From the NCBI RefSeq assembly GCF_021729085.1, contig NZ_JAJSAR010000002.1:1059445-1123444 (forward strand): a stretch of 64,000 bases of DNA. Direction: 5' to 3'. How positions within the stretch are numbered: the first letter of the stretch is position 1; each line of letters begins with the position of its first letter. The notes beneath the pieces are model-generated. The model did not search any database. It worked only from the letters and a program-made list of their open reading frames with translations, and was not told where the DNA came from. Below, piece by piece: positions 27,987-36,807 of this stretch. Both the position numbers and the translations under genes were made by a program. The DNA is from Pseudohongiella sp. O18 (GTDB lineage: Bacteria; Pseudomonadota; Gammaproteobacteria; Pseudomonadales; Pseudohongiellaceae).

Positions 27987-28859
27987 ATGACTACAGCAAA
28001 GAAGAACACGGACAAGGTATCGCTGACAGAGGGTGCTGACACCGACATTCTGGAAATTGTGCGCCCTGCCCCCGGCATTACAGAAATGTGGCTGAACCGG
28101 CCAGATAAACATAACGCATTTAATCCCGAACTGATCGCGCGCATCCATCAGACCATCACACGACTGGCCGCTGATGCGGACACGCGTGTATTGATCATCG
28201 CTGGCCGTGGCAAGAGTTTTTGTTCTGGCGCTGACCTGAAGTACATGAAGTCCATGGTGAACTACAGCCATGCAGAGAATGTGGCCGATGCGGCCCGGCT
28301 TGCGGCCATGTTGCGGGCGCTGCATGACTTCCCGAAACCGATCATTGCTGCGGTGCATGGCAACGTATTCGCCGGCGCCACCGGCATGATCTGCTGTTCG
28401 GACCTGGTAGTGGCGGCCGAGAATACCCGCTTCAGCATCAGTGAGGTCAAACTCGGACTGGTACCTGCGGTGATCAGTCCTTTTGTAATCAGTCGGATGG
28501 GGCCGCACCTGGCGCGTCGTTATTTCCTGACTGCAGAGGTGTTTGATACAGAAGCAGCATCTGCGGTGCATTTGATCCACGAAACCGTGGCGGCTGTTTC
28601 CCTGATGACACGCGCGCACGAGTTGGCAGCTCAACTGCTGCGCAATGCACCTGGCGCGATGGCCGACACCAAAAACCTGATCCGTTATCTGGTGCCGGTA
28701 CCCAAAGATGCGGCAGTGACTGAGTACACCTGCGAGCTGATCGCACGGGTACGCGCTGCTGAAGAGGCACAGGGTGGTCTGCAGGCATTCTTCGACAAGG
28801 CTGACGCGCCCTGGATTGCAAGCAGCCAGAAACAGCCCACAGGCAAGGGTGGGAATTGA
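27987..28859 (+). CDS. liuC: Methylglutaconyl-CoA hydratase (enoyl-CoA hydratase family)
   Basis: A 290-residue crotonase-fold enzyme. In this cluster it should hydrate 3-methylglutaconyl-CoA to HMG-CoA. Oxyanion-hole regions are visible: SFCSGADLKYMKSM near residue 80 and AAVHGNVFAGATGMICCSD near 120; the family segments RFSISEVKLGLVPAVISPFV and GPHLARRYFLTAEVF follow. It has an N-terminal extension of roughly 20 residues (MTTAKKNTDKVSLTEG) compared with many hydratases; no alternative start is obvious. Its stop overlaps the region just before the liuD ATG (TGACCATG), which implies tight co-translation. The specific substrate is inferred from the operon. Confidence 0.92.
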   Translation: MTTAKKNTDKVSLTEGADTDILEIVRPAPGITEMWLNRPDKHNAFNPELIARIHQTITRLAADADTRVLIIAGRGKSFCSGADLKYMKSMVNYSHAENVADAARLAAMLRALHDFPKPIIAAVHGNVFAGATGMICCSDLVVAAENTRFSISEVKLGLVPAVISPFVISRMGPHLARRYFLTAEVFDTEAASAVHLIHETVAAVSLMTRAHELAAQLLRNAPGAMADTKNLIRYLVPVPKDAAVTEYTCELIARVRAAEEAQGGLQAFFDKADAPWIASSQKQPTGKGGN

Positions 28860-28861
28860 CC

Positions 28862-30691
28862 ATGATCAAATCCCTGCTGATTGCGAACCGCGGCGAAATA
28901 GCATGCCGCATCATTCGTACCGCCCGCCGGCTGAACATTCGCACCATCGCCATTTATTCGGCGGCCGATCGTCAGGCACTGCATGTGCAGTTGGCCGACA
29001 AAGCAGTGCCACTTTATTCGGTCGGCAAGGAGGCATTTAGCGCCACTGACACCTATCTTAATCAGGCGCTGATACTCGAAATCGCCAAAGCGCAGGGCGC
29101 CGAGGCGATACACCCAGGCTACGGTTTTCTGTCGGAGAACGCCGGGTTTGCGCGTAAAGTCAGCGAGGCCGGATTGATCTTTGTGGGTCCTTCGGCTGAT
29201 GCGATTGCCGCCATGGGATCGAAGTCGCAGGCCAAACACTTGATGTCAGAGGCAGGTGTCCCACTCCTGCCGGGCTATCATGAATCTGATCAGAGCACTG
29301 CTACTCTCCAGAAGCAGGCGGATGAAATTGCCTACCCGGTGCTGATCAAGGCCAGTGCCGGTGGTGGTGGTCGTGGCATGCGTGTGGTTCAGTCCAGCAG
29401 TGAGTTTGCCGAAGCACTGGCCAGCGTCAAGCGCGAAGCCAAAGCGGCTTTCTCTGATGATCAGGTATTGCTGGAGAAATATCTTCCCAATGCCCGGCAT
29501 GTGGAAATTCAGGTTTTTGCCGACTCGCAGGGCAACTGTATTCACCTGCATGAACGTGACTGTTCCATCCAGCGGCGCCACCAGAAACTGATTGAGGAAG
29601 CACCGGCACCAGGACTGACAGAAGCAACACGTCAGGCCATGGGCGAGGCCGCGGTTAACGCGGCAAAGGCCATTAACTACAGCGGCGCCGGCACGGTTGA
29701 GTTTCTTTATCAGGATGGCGAGTTTTACTTTCTGGAGATGAATACCCGACTACAGGTCGAACACCCGGTCACCGAGTTCATCACCGGTCTGGATCTGGTT
29801 GAATGGCAACTGCGGGTGGCCAGTGGCGAAGCCCTGCCTGTGAAGCAGGACGAGATCAAACGCCAGGGCTGGGCCATGGAAGCCCGCATCAATGCCGAGA
29901 CAGGCGCTCCGGATTTTCTGCCATCAACAGGCGCCATCACGCACCTGGCCTGGCCGCAGGACGAGCAGGTTCGCGTCGACGCGGGTTTTCGCAGCGGCGA
30001 TCGTATCAGCGTCTATTACGACAGCCTGTTGGGCAAAATCATTTGCCATGGCAGCTGTCGTGAAGAAGCAGCGGCGCGTCTGTCCGCAGCACTGGCGCAA
30101 CTGACCATTGTGGGCATCGACCATAATGCCAGTTATCTGGGTGCCATCGTTGATACGGCTGCCTTTCGCCGTGGTGAAGTCACGACGGCGTTTTTGCAGA
30201 AACACCATGAGGCCATTGCGGCGTCACTGGCAACACGCGCGATGTCACAGCCACAAACTAACAATGCCGCATCAGGCACTGCCAGTCTGGCATCACATGC
30301 GGGACACCACGCCGGTGACTGGGGCGCACTGAACGCCTGGCGCACGCAGCAGTCAGAAGCTTCGCGCCGTTACCATCTGGATGCACTTTATCTGTCACCG
30401 CGTTTTGCTGGTGGCACCCCCTCACCGGCCACTTTGCCAGAGGCCCTGTCCGGTGCCGGCCACGCAGGCGAGGCTCAGCGGCACATCAAGGCACCCCTGC
30501 CCGGCCGCGTGATTGCCTTGCAGGTTAAAGCGGGTGACAAAGTGGAAGCCGGCTCCGCACTGCTGGTGATGGAAGCCATGAAGATGGAACATACGCTCCG
30601 CGCCTCTCACGATGGCGTGATTGCCGAGCTGCACTGCAATGAGGGTGACATGGTACAGCCTGACCAGTTACTGATGGAGCTGGACGCATGA
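28862..30691 (+). CDS. liuD: Methylcrotonyl-CoA carboxylase alpha (biotin) subunit
   Basis: A 609-residue biotin-dependent subunit. The biotin carboxylase begins MIKSLLIANRGEIACRII and shows ATP-grasp features: the Gly-rich loop KASAGGGGRGMRVV near residue 160, ERDCSIQRRHQKLIEEAP near 230, and FLEMNTRLQVEHPVTE near 290. The C-terminal carrier domain has the biotinyl Lys in VMEAMKMEHTLRA near residue 570. The ATG at 28862 lies two bases after the liuC stop; a TTG six bases upstream is discounted. The gene ends in ATGA shared with liuE. The linker between the two halves (about 455-530) is Ala/His-rich and of low complexity. The partner is LiuB. Confidence 0.96.
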   Translation: MIKSLLIANRGEIACRIIRTARRLNIRTIAIYSAADRQALHVQLADKAVPLYSVGKEAFSATDTYLNQALILEIAKAQGAEAIHPGYGFLSENAGFARKVSEAGLIFVGPSADAIAAMGSKSQAKHLMSEAGVPLLPGYHESDQSTATLQKQADEIAYPVLIKASAGGGGRGMRVVQSSSEFAEALASVKREAKAAFSDDQVLLEKYLPNARHVEIQVFADSQGNCIHLHERDCSIQRRHQKLIEEAPAPGLTEATRQAMGEAAVNAAKAINYSGAGTVEFLYQDGEFYFLEMNTRLQVEHPVTEFITGLDLVEWQLRVASGEALPVKQDEIKRQGWAMEARINAETGAPDFLPSTGAITHLAWPQDEQVRVDAGFRSGDRISVYYDSLLGKIICHGSCREEAAARLSAALAQLTIVGIDHNASYLGAIVDTAAFRRGEVTTAFLQKHHEAIAASLATRAMSQPQTNNAASGTASLASHAGHHAGDWGALNAWRTQQSEASRRYHLDALYLSPRFAGGTPSPATLPEALSGAGHAGEAQRHIKAPLPGRVIALQVKAGDKVEAGSALLVMEAMKMEHTLRASHDGVIAELHCNEGDMVQPDQLLMELDA

Positions 30692-31569
30692 TTACACTGT
30701 ATGAGATGGGAGCACGCGACGGGCTGCAGAACGAACCGGTCATGGTGCCAGCCGCCGTCAAGGCCGAGTTGATTGATCGACTGGCGCAGAGCGGTCTGCA
30801 GCATATTGAGGCGGGCAGTTTTGTATCACCGCGCTGGATACCGCAGATGGCTGACTCGGAGGCCGTGTTTGGTCTGATCAAGCGGCAGGACGGAGTGACC
30901 TATTCTGCGCTGACCCCTAACATGCAGGGTTTTGAGCGGGCCGTGGCAGCGGGCGCTGATGAAGTTGCAGTGTTTGCCGCTGCATCAGAGGCGTTCAGTC
31001 AGAAGAATATCAATTGCAGCATCCGCGAGAGCATTCAGCGTTTTACCCAGGTCTGCGAAGCGGCCCGCGACAAAAACATTCCGGTACGTGGTTATGTGTC
31101 CACTGTCATGGGTTGTCCCTACCAGGGCAAAGTACCTGAGGCTGATGTGGTCATGGCCATCGAAGAACTGCTGGCACTGGGCTGTTATCAGGTCTCACTG
31201 GGCGACACGATTGGTGTCGGTACACCCAGACAGGTCAGGCAGGTTCTCAAGACCTGCCTGTCGGTTGCATCCCCGGCGCAGTTGGCCATGCATTTCCACG
31301 ACACCTACGGCCAGGCGCTGGCAAATCTGCTCAGCGGGCTGGAACTGGATATCACCACCATTGACGCCTCAGTGGCGGGTCTTGGTGGCTGCCCCTACGC
31401 CAAAGGTGCCAGTGGTAACGTAGCCACAGAAGATGTGATTTACATGCTGCACGGCATGGGCATGGACACCGGTGTAGACCTCCAGCAACTGGTCGCCGTC
31501 AGTCACTGGATCTGCGGGCAGCTGGAATGTCAGAACCGCTCCAAAGTTGCGCAGGCAATGGAAGCATAG
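30688..31569 (+). CDS. liuE: Hydroxymethylglutaryl-CoA lyase
   Basis: A 293-residue lyase that splits HMG-CoA into acetoacetate and acetyl-CoA, the last shared step of leucine breakdown. It shows the HMGL-like TIM-barrel motifs GARDGLQNE at residues 8-16, EAGSFVSPRWIPQMAD, GDTIGVGTPRQV, the metal ligands in MHFHDTYGQAL near 205, and the signature VAGLGGCPYAKGASGNVATED with the catalytic Cys. The start overlaps the liuD stop (ATGA). The N-terminus is a few residues shorter than in many homologues but contains all active-site elements. Confidence 0.96.
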   Translation: MITLYEMGARDGLQNEPVMVPAAVKAELIDRLAQSGLQHIEAGSFVSPRWIPQMADSEAVFGLIKRQDGVTYSALTPNMQGFERAVAAGADEVAVFAAASEAFSQKNINCSIRESIQRFTQVCEAARDKNIPVRGYVSTVMGCPYQGKVPEADVVMAIEELLALGCYQVSLGDTIGVGTPRQVRQVLKTCLSVASPAQLAMHFHDTYGQALANLLSGLELDITTIDASVAGLGGCPYAKGASGNVATEDVIYMLHGMGMDTGVDLQQLVAVSHWICGQLECQNRSKVAQAMEA

Positions 31570-31571
31570 TC

Positions 31572-33581
31572 ATGAGCACTGACATCGATTTCCGGCAGCT
31601 TCTTAAACAACTTCACAATACGCCATCACACAGCCCGGAACCGGACAGCGACCACAACAGGCAGCTCGCTGCGTTTACTCCGCCCGTCCCCTTCAGCACG
31701 CTGCACCAGCACAGTATCACTCAACGCGAGGCCTTCTGGCGCGCCTGCCTCGCCACCACTGGCATCATCACCCACACGCTGGGCGATGTGACGCTGGAGC
31801 GTGGCGAGCACATCTGGCAGGATCGCTGGTTCCCAGGCACTCAGCTCAACTTCGCCGAAAATCTGTTGCGCTACCGCGATGATCAGGCAGCGCTGATATT
31901 TGCCGATGAGCGCGGCAATCGGCAGACACTGAGCTACGCGCAACTCGCAGAACAGGTGACACACGTCGCCGCCTGGCTTCGGGATCAGGGTGTGCAGGCC
32001 GGTGACCGGGTTGCAGGTTTTGCCGCGAATCGTATAGAGACCGTGGTGGCGATGCTGGCTGCCACTTCCCTGGGCGCGATATGGAGTTCATGCTCTCCGG
32101 ATTTTGGTGTTAATGGTGTGCTGGATCGTTTTTCGCAGATCGAGCCCGTGGCACTGTTTGCTGTTAACAGCCATGTTTACGCCGGCAAGCAGCACAGTCA
32201 CCACCACACCCTGGACAGACTGACTACCGCTCTGCCCTCACTGAAAGCCTTGATCGTATTGCCAGAGCTCTACGATGCCAGTGAGCAACCCCAAGGTTCA
32301 GACAATTGCAAAGTCCACGACTGGCAGAGCTGCGTGGAATTCAGCTCAGGCAGTAGCTCGAACAGCCGGGCGACAGAGGTCGAAGCATTAAGCTTTTACC
32401 CCGCCGACTTTGATCATCCGCTTTTTATCATGTACTCATCGGGCACCACGGGTGTGCCTAAATGCATCGTTCATGGGACAGGCGGCACGCTTTTGCAACT
32501 GCGCAAGGAACACCACCTGCACCTGCAGCTGACTCGCGACGACACCCTGTTTTTCTTCACCACCTGTGGCTGGATGATGTGGAACTGGCTGGTGACAGGA
32601 CTTGCATCCGGCGCGACGCTGGTGCTGTTTGATGGTTCGCCGTTTCACCCGCGACCGGACATACTGTTTGATCTGTGCGACGAGCTCGACATCACCTTGC
32701 TGGGCGTCTCTGCAAGGTATCTGGCTGCCGCCGAGAAAGCCGGTGTCAAACCACTGACAACACATCGCCTGAGCGCACTGCGCGCACTGATGTCGACCGG
32801 CTCGCCACTGAGCGAAGAAGGCTTTGACTACGTCTGGCGCGACATCAAACCCGGCATCCATCTGCAATCAATGTCAGGTGGCACCGATATCATTTCATGC
32901 TTCGTACTGGGCAACCCCTGGCAGCCAGTGCACCGCGGAGAGATTCAGGGTGCGGGTCTTGGCATGGACGTGGCCGTCTATAACGAGGCGGGCCAGCCTG
33001 TTGTTGGCGCAAAAGGTGAACTGGTGTGCCGACAGTCCTTTCCCAGCATGCCGGTCGGCTTCTGGAATGACACAGAGGATCAGCAGAAATACCGCGCCGC
33101 CTACTTTGAAGGTTTTGACAATGTCTGGACTCATGGCGATTACGCAGAACAGACAGCCAATGGCGGCTGGATCATCTACGGCCGATCGGACACAGTGCTG
33201 AACCCGGGCGGCGTGAGGATTGGCACGGTCGAGATTTACCGTCAGGTGGAGCAGGTGGATGAAGTACTGGAATGCGTTGCGGTCGGTCAGGAATGGGATG
33301 GTGACATCCGTATCGTGCTGTTTGTGCGCCTGCGGGACGAAGCCACGCTGGACGAAGCTCTGCAGGCCCGCATCCGCCAGATCATCCGACACGGTGCCTC
33401 ACCCAGGCACGTGCCGGCGCTGATGGAGCAGGTGCACGACATCCCGCGCACGCTGAACGGCAAGATCGCTGAGACGGCAGTCCGCGAAGCGATCCACGGC
33501 CGACCTGTCAAAAACCAGGACTCTCTCGCAAATCCGCAATCCCTGCGCGAGTACGAATCCTTCGCCGAACGCCACCGCTGA
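31572..33581 (+). CDS. aacS: Acetoacetyl-CoA synthetase
   Basis: A 669-residue ANL-superfamily adenylating enzyme. It activates acetoacetate to acetoacetyl-CoA with ATP, so the LiuE product can be thiolysed. Features: an N-terminal ACAS-type segment (FWRACLATTGI, QLNFAENLLRYRD), the phosphate loop MYSSGTTGVPKCIVHG near residue 295, TTCGWMMWNWLVTGL, SGGTDIISCF, THGDYAEQTANGGWIIYGRSDTVLNPGGVRIGT, and the C-terminal catalytic Lys in RTLNGKIAE. I chose ATG 31572, two bases after liuE; an in-frame ATG at 31527 would overlap liuE by 43 bases. It ends the liu transcription unit and is followed by a palindromic element. Confidence 0.95.
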   Translation: MSTDIDFRQLLKQLHNTPSHSPEPDSDHNRQLAAFTPPVPFSTLHQHSITQREAFWRACLATTGIITHTLGDVTLERGEHIWQDRWFPGTQLNFAENLLRYRDDQAALIFADERGNRQTLSYAQLAEQVTHVAAWLRDQGVQAGDRVAGFAANRIETVVAMLAATSLGAIWSSCSPDFGVNGVLDRFSQIEPVALFAVNSHVYAGKQHSHHHTLDRLTTALPSLKALIVLPELYDASEQPQGSDNCKVHDWQSCVEFSSGSSSNSRATEVEALSFYPADFDHPLFIMYSSGTTGVPKCIVHGTGGTLLQLRKEHHLHLQLTRDDTLFFFTTCGWMMWNWLVTGLASGATLVLFDGSPFHPRPDILFDLCDELDITLLGVSARYLAAAEKAGVKPLTTHRLSALRALMSTGSPLSEEGFDYVWRDIKPGIHLQSMSGGTDIISCFVLGNPWQPVHRGEIQGAGLGMDVAVYNEAGQPVVGAKGELVCRQSFPSMPVGFWNDTEDQQKYRAAYFEGFDNVWTHGDYAEQTANGGWIIYGRSDTVLNPGGVRIGTVEIYRQVEQVDEVLECVAVGQEWDGDIRIVLFVRLRDEATLDEALQARIRQIIRHGASPRHVPALMEQVHDIPRTLNGKIAETAVREAIHGRPVKNQDSLANPQSLREYESFAERHR

Positions 33582-33598
33582 TGATTCCGTTCTGGATC

Positions 33599-33788
33599 GG
33601 TCCGGGAGGTGGGTGTTATTTGGCGCCCGGATCGCATCCTTTCACCGGACACCCGGCGGGGCGGAACTCGACTTCGCGGCTTCGCCGCTCAGGACTCAGA
33701 CAGTCCTCCCGCTGATCGGGTGTCCGGTAAAAGGATAAACGCGCCCTGATTGGGCGACAAGTAACACCCGCCTCCCTCCCCTTGTGCC
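33599..33788 (+). repeat. Palindromic dispersed element, copy B
   Basis: The same architecture as copy A. GGGAGGTGGGTGTTA at the left edge pairs with TAACACCCGCCTCCC (33762-33776); ATCCTTT pairs with AAAGGAT; CCGGACACCCG (33645-33655) pairs exactly with CGGGTGTCCGG (33717-33727). The inner hairpins are GCGGCttcGCCGC and AGGACTcagacAGTCCT. It begins 18 bases after the aacS stop, so it could double as a transcript end or 3' stabiliser. The following stretch to 34003 holds only a short CTTCCCtttcGGGAAG hairpin. Confidence 0.88.
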
Positions 33789-34003
33789 AACGTCGAACAC
33801 CTTCCCTTTCGGGAAGCGACAAAATGCTTAATCGACGCCTTGAAGACAGTTTGGCGACAAGCGACAAAAACCTGATATGAACTGCCCCGATCGACTGGTA
33901 ATGCGGCTTCAGAAAAACCGTGAACAACAGATTTTTGGTATTCGCAACAAATCAGAAAATTCTAGCCAGAGTCGCCTCTGTAGCGATTTCATTCATTGAA
34001 ATG

Positions 34004-34464
34004 CTACCTGCTACCAAGCACTGAGATTAGCGCCTTCGATTCCTTATCTAGTGTAACTTGCGCGGCAAAATCTGCGCCGGTAAACCCCTCGGGGACAAAT
34101 GCCTCTACAGTTACAAAAACGGTTGAGCCGACTTCTTCAACCAAAACTTTTGTTCCATCACTGATCGCGACAGCATCGGGGGAGAGATGAGTAAACGCTT
34201 CCCTGGCAAAGCTAGCTGCTCTTGCAAATGTGGCTTATCAGCGTTATCCGGATAAAGCAGCTGCGGGATGTAGGACTTAACCACAATCTGTGAGTCCTTC
34301 ATGGCAGTATCAAGGGCAATTTTTCGCTCGATGGCATTCTGTTGTTCTTCGGCGCTCATTGGCGCGGAAAACCTTACACCGTTGATGATCTGACTTTCCT
34401 GGCCTGCAACAACGGCAGAGGTGATCGACAGGAACATGAGAGGGAAAAGCGCTTTGTTGATCAA
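34004..34464 (-). pseudogene. Frameshifted gene for a small secreted protein
   Basis: From ATG 34464 the frame encodes a signal peptide (MINKALFPLMFLSITSAVVAG) and about 75 mature residues to PQLLYPDNADK. It then loses sense and stops at 34111. Another frame, entered right after GATAAG near 34228, continues as ATFARAASFAREAFTHLSPD, then KVLVEEVGSTVFVTVEAFVP and FTGADFAAQVTLDKESKALI, to a TAG at 34006-34004. Restoring a single G (GATAAGGCC) would join the two parts into about 153 residues. This points to a one-base deletion, or a sequencing error. The family is not recognised; the second half alternates like a small alpha/beta domain. Confidence 0.6.
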
Positions 34465-34580
34465 TATAACCTCGATCTTTCAGGCTGCTATCTTTAAGCC
34501 ATCGACTGATCCCGTTTCAATTGGATGACAGTTATTGTATTAACTTGATAATACCAGATTACGATTCGCGCTCGACGCTG

Positions 34581-34770
34581 GCACAAGGGCCGGGAGGTGG
34601 GTGTCAGAATCTCGCCCAATCAGGGCGCGTTTATCCTTTTGCCTGTCACCCGAAAAGCGGGCGGGACTGTCCGAGTCCCGAGCGGCATTGCCGCGAGGTC
34701 GAGTTCCCCCCCGCCGGGTGACAGGTGAAAGGATGCGATCCGGGCGTGATCTGACACCCACCTTCCGGCC
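34581..34770 (-). repeat. Palindromic dispersed element, copy C
   Basis: In reverse orientation relative to copies A and B. GGGAGGTGGGTGTCAGA (34592-34608) pairs with TCTGACACCCACCTTCC (34750-34766); CCTGTCACCCG (34642-34652) pairs exactly with CGGGTGACAGG (34715-34725), where copy B has CCGGACACCCG/CGGGTGTCCGG. The inner hairpin GGGACTgtccgAGTCCC replaces AGGACT/AGTCCT of copy B. The rest of the 34465-34814 gap shows nothing else. It lies just beyond the 3' end of mtnC. Confidence 0.88.
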
Positions 34771-34814
34771 CGCTTTTGAAAGAGTTGCGAATTTCGGTGT
34801 CGGATGCGATTACA

Positions 34815-35504
34815 TCAATCGAACGTGATTTCCGCAAACGAGTGAACCAACCGGTGCTTCGAGTCCACGTCAGCATCACCCTCCTGCGGGCGGACCACGC
34901 GTATCGTCTGAATCCCGATCTCCGCCGCCGCATCCAGCTCAGCCTCGATGTCAGAGAGGAACAGAATGTCCTTGGGCGGCAGCGCTATCCAGTCAGCGAT
35001 GTGCTGGTAGGATTCGACTTCCTGCTTGGCGCCGATGGTGGTATCGAAGTAGCCGGCAAACAGCAGACGCAGGTCGCCGTGGGTGGTGTAGCGGAAGAAC
35101 AGGCGCTGGGCCTTTTCGGAACCTGATGAGTAGACATACAGATTGATGCCCTGCTCCTGCCATTCACGCAGTTTCTCGGGGACATCGGGGTACAGGTGCG
35201 CCTGGTATTCACCACGCTGGTAGCCCTGCTCCCAGACCATTCCCTGCAGCGCTTTGAGCTCGGTCACCTTTTTGTCCTGCCGCATCCACTCCTGCAACTG
35301 AGCGATCAGTGCCTCGGTGTTGCGCAGCGGGATGCCGGTGCTCTCGGACATGGCGCGCAGCTGGCGGGCCACGTCACGCTCTTCCTTGTGCTTGCGAACG
35401 AAGTCGGGCAGAAACTGCTCGGCGTATACAAACAGGATGTCTTTGACGAAACGGATGGAGCTGGTGGTACCTTCGATATCGGTAACGATCGCGATTGGCT
35501 TCAT
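34815..35504 (-). CDS. mtnC: Enolase-phosphatase E1
   Basis: A 229-residue HAD-superfamily enzyme of methionine salvage. It enolises and dephosphorylates 2,3-diketo-5-methylthiopentyl-1-phosphate to the acireductone. The start MKPIAIVTDIEGTTSSI contains the nucleophile Asp of HAD motif I (DIEGT, the mtnC variant). SSGSEKAQRLFF is motif II, and FLSDIEAELDAAAEIG is motif III/IV. The ATG at 35504 lies just inside the end of mtnD; a start 15 codons upstream would overlap more and adds an Arg/Ser-rich tail without homology. It forms the operon mtnB-mtnD-mtnC, in order of transcription. Confidence 0.95.
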   Translation of the reverse strand: MKPIAIVTDIEGTTSSIRFVKDILFVYAEQFLPDFVRKHKEERDVARQLRAMSESTGIPLRNTEALIAQLQEWMRQDKKVTELKALQGMVWEQGYQRGEYQAHLYPDVPEKLREWQEQGINLYVYSSGSEKAQRLFFRYTTHGDLRLLFAGYFDTTIGAKQEVESYQHIADWIALPPKDILFLSDIEAELDAAAEIGIQTIRVVRPQEGDADVDSKHRLVHSFAEITFD

Positions 35505-35511
35505 TGTCCTT

Positions 35512-36072
35512 TTATGACTCCAGTCTGGAGAACGACTCGGCGATCGCACTCCCGGTGTAGTTGGCTACCCAGCCTTCGGGGTTGTTAAAAAACCGGATCG
35601 CTACAAAACGGGGCTTTGGCCCCATGTCGAACCAGTGCGGAGTGTTGGCGGGCACTGAAATCAGGTCGCCTTTCTGGCACAGCACTTCGTACACTTTATC
35701 GTTGAGATGCAGGCTGAATAAACCCTGTCCATCGACAAAAAAGCGCACTTCGTCCTCACTGTGACGGTGTTCGCTTAAAAACTTCTGACGCAGCTCAGGC
35801 ACTTTTGCCTGTACGTCCGGATTATCGGTGGCATCCAGGCTGATCACGTCGACTGTCTGATAACCCTCTTCTTCGACCAGTTTGTCGATGTCGGCCTGGT
35901 AGGCTGCCAGTACCTGCTCACTGCTGTCGCCGGCCTTGACGTCCTGACCAGCCTGCCACTGCTCGAATCGGATGCCGACTTTGGCCAGCTCCTGCGCGAT
36001 CTCGCTGGCATCGGCGCTGTGCAACAGTTCGTGATCGGGCTTGTTGTCGGCAAAGATACTCAGTTCACTCAT
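35512..36072 (-). CDS. mtnD: Acireductone dioxygenase
   Basis: A 186-residue cupin enzyme that oxidises the acireductone to 4-methylthio-2-oxobutanoate and formate with bound Fe (or, off-pathway, with Ni to methylthiopropionate and CO). The metal-ligand segment HRHSEDEVRFFVDG (two His and a Glu) and the later TPHWFDMG (third His) are both present. Its ATG overlaps the mtnB stop by four bases. Which metal is used cannot be read from sequence. Confidence 0.96.
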   Translation of the reverse strand: MSELSIFADNKPDHELLHSADASEIAQELAKVGIRFEQWQAGQDVKAGDSSEQVLAAYQADIDKLVEEEGYQTVDVISLDATDNPDVQAKVPELRQKFLSEHRHSEDEVRFFVDGQGLFSLHLNDKVYEVLCQKGDLISVPANTPHWFDMGPKPRFVAIRFFNNPEGWVANYTGSAIAESFSRLES

Positions 36073-36710
36073 CGGTCGACCTCGCGTGCTTCGGCTGGCT
36101 GCCAGCGGCTGGCATGCCAGTAATAATCCAGTAAAAATTCCAGCGCTTCAAGGTGGCGCAGTGTTGTCGGCAAATCCGGACCCCAGGTATAAAGACCATG
36201 GCCTCGAATTAGATAACCGTGACCGGTACCTGTCTCATTCATATGGTCATCGACCTGTTTTGCAAGGGCGGCGATGTCCTGGCTGTTATCAAACACCGGC
36301 AGCGACAGGCTGGACTCATGTGTGACCGTGCCGGTAAAGGCTTTCAGCAGCTCCAGCCCCTTGAACTCTACCGGGCCATCGGCATGCATGGAGACCAGCG
36401 TCGCCTTGACCGAATGGGTATGCAGCACCGCTCCAATACCAGGGTCACGACGATACAGCGTGGTGTGCAGCAGGGTCTCGGCCGACGGCTTTTTGCCATC
36501 CAGGGACCTGCCATCAAGGTCCACGCGCATGATGTCATCGGCGCTCAATTGCCCCTTGTCACGACCAGATACGGTGATTGCGCAGCTGCTGTCGTCCAGG
36601 CGCTGCGAAAAATTGCTGCTCGTCGCAGGACACCAGCCCTGTTGCCATATACGCTGGCCAGCGCTGATCAGGCCATTCACGGCTAGCTGGAAGGAATCTG
36701 CTTGGGTCAT
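36069..36710 (-). CDS. mtnB: Methylthioribulose-1-phosphate dehydratase
   Basis: A 213-residue class II aldolase-fold enzyme, the first gene of the mtnBDC operon. It dehydrates 5-methylthioribulose-1-phosphate. Zinc ligands are in AVLHTHSVKATLVS near residue 95 (HTH) and GHGYLIRGHGLYTWG near 170; SSNFSQRLDD near residue 30 is the phosphate-binding region. mtnA and mtnK are not in this window. Upstream to 36807 no riboswitch-like structure was seen. Confidence 0.95.
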   Translation of the reverse strand: MTQADSFQLAVNGLISAGQRIWQQGWCPATSSNFSQRLDDSSCAITVSGRDKGQLSADDIMRVDLDGRSLDGKKPSAETLLHTTLYRRDPGIGAVLHTHSVKATLVSMHADGPVEFKGLELLKAFTGTVTHESSLSLPVFDNSQDIAALAKQVDDHMNETGTGHGYLIRGHGLYTWGPDLPTTLRHLEALEFLLDYYWHASRWQPAEAREVDR

Positions 36711-36807
36711 GGGGCGCGATTATAAACTGAATTGCGGCCTGGCATAAGCGCCGTTGCCGGTAAAGTGACACGACATTGTCGTCCTGGGTCTGGCCGCCAG
36801 CTCACCA

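Noticed and set aside
33616-33927. 103-codon minus-strand frame after aacS
   Set aside because: It lies across palindromic copy B; composition comes from the repeat.
24411-34770. Palindromic copies flanking the liu region taken as ends of a mobile element
   Set aside because: No transposase or target duplication was seen, copy C lies outside the interval with B, and the liu operon has ordinary gene order and composition.
34646-34933. 95-codon minus-strand frame overlapping the mtnC end
   Set aside because: It crosses palindromic copy C and is out of frame with mtnC.
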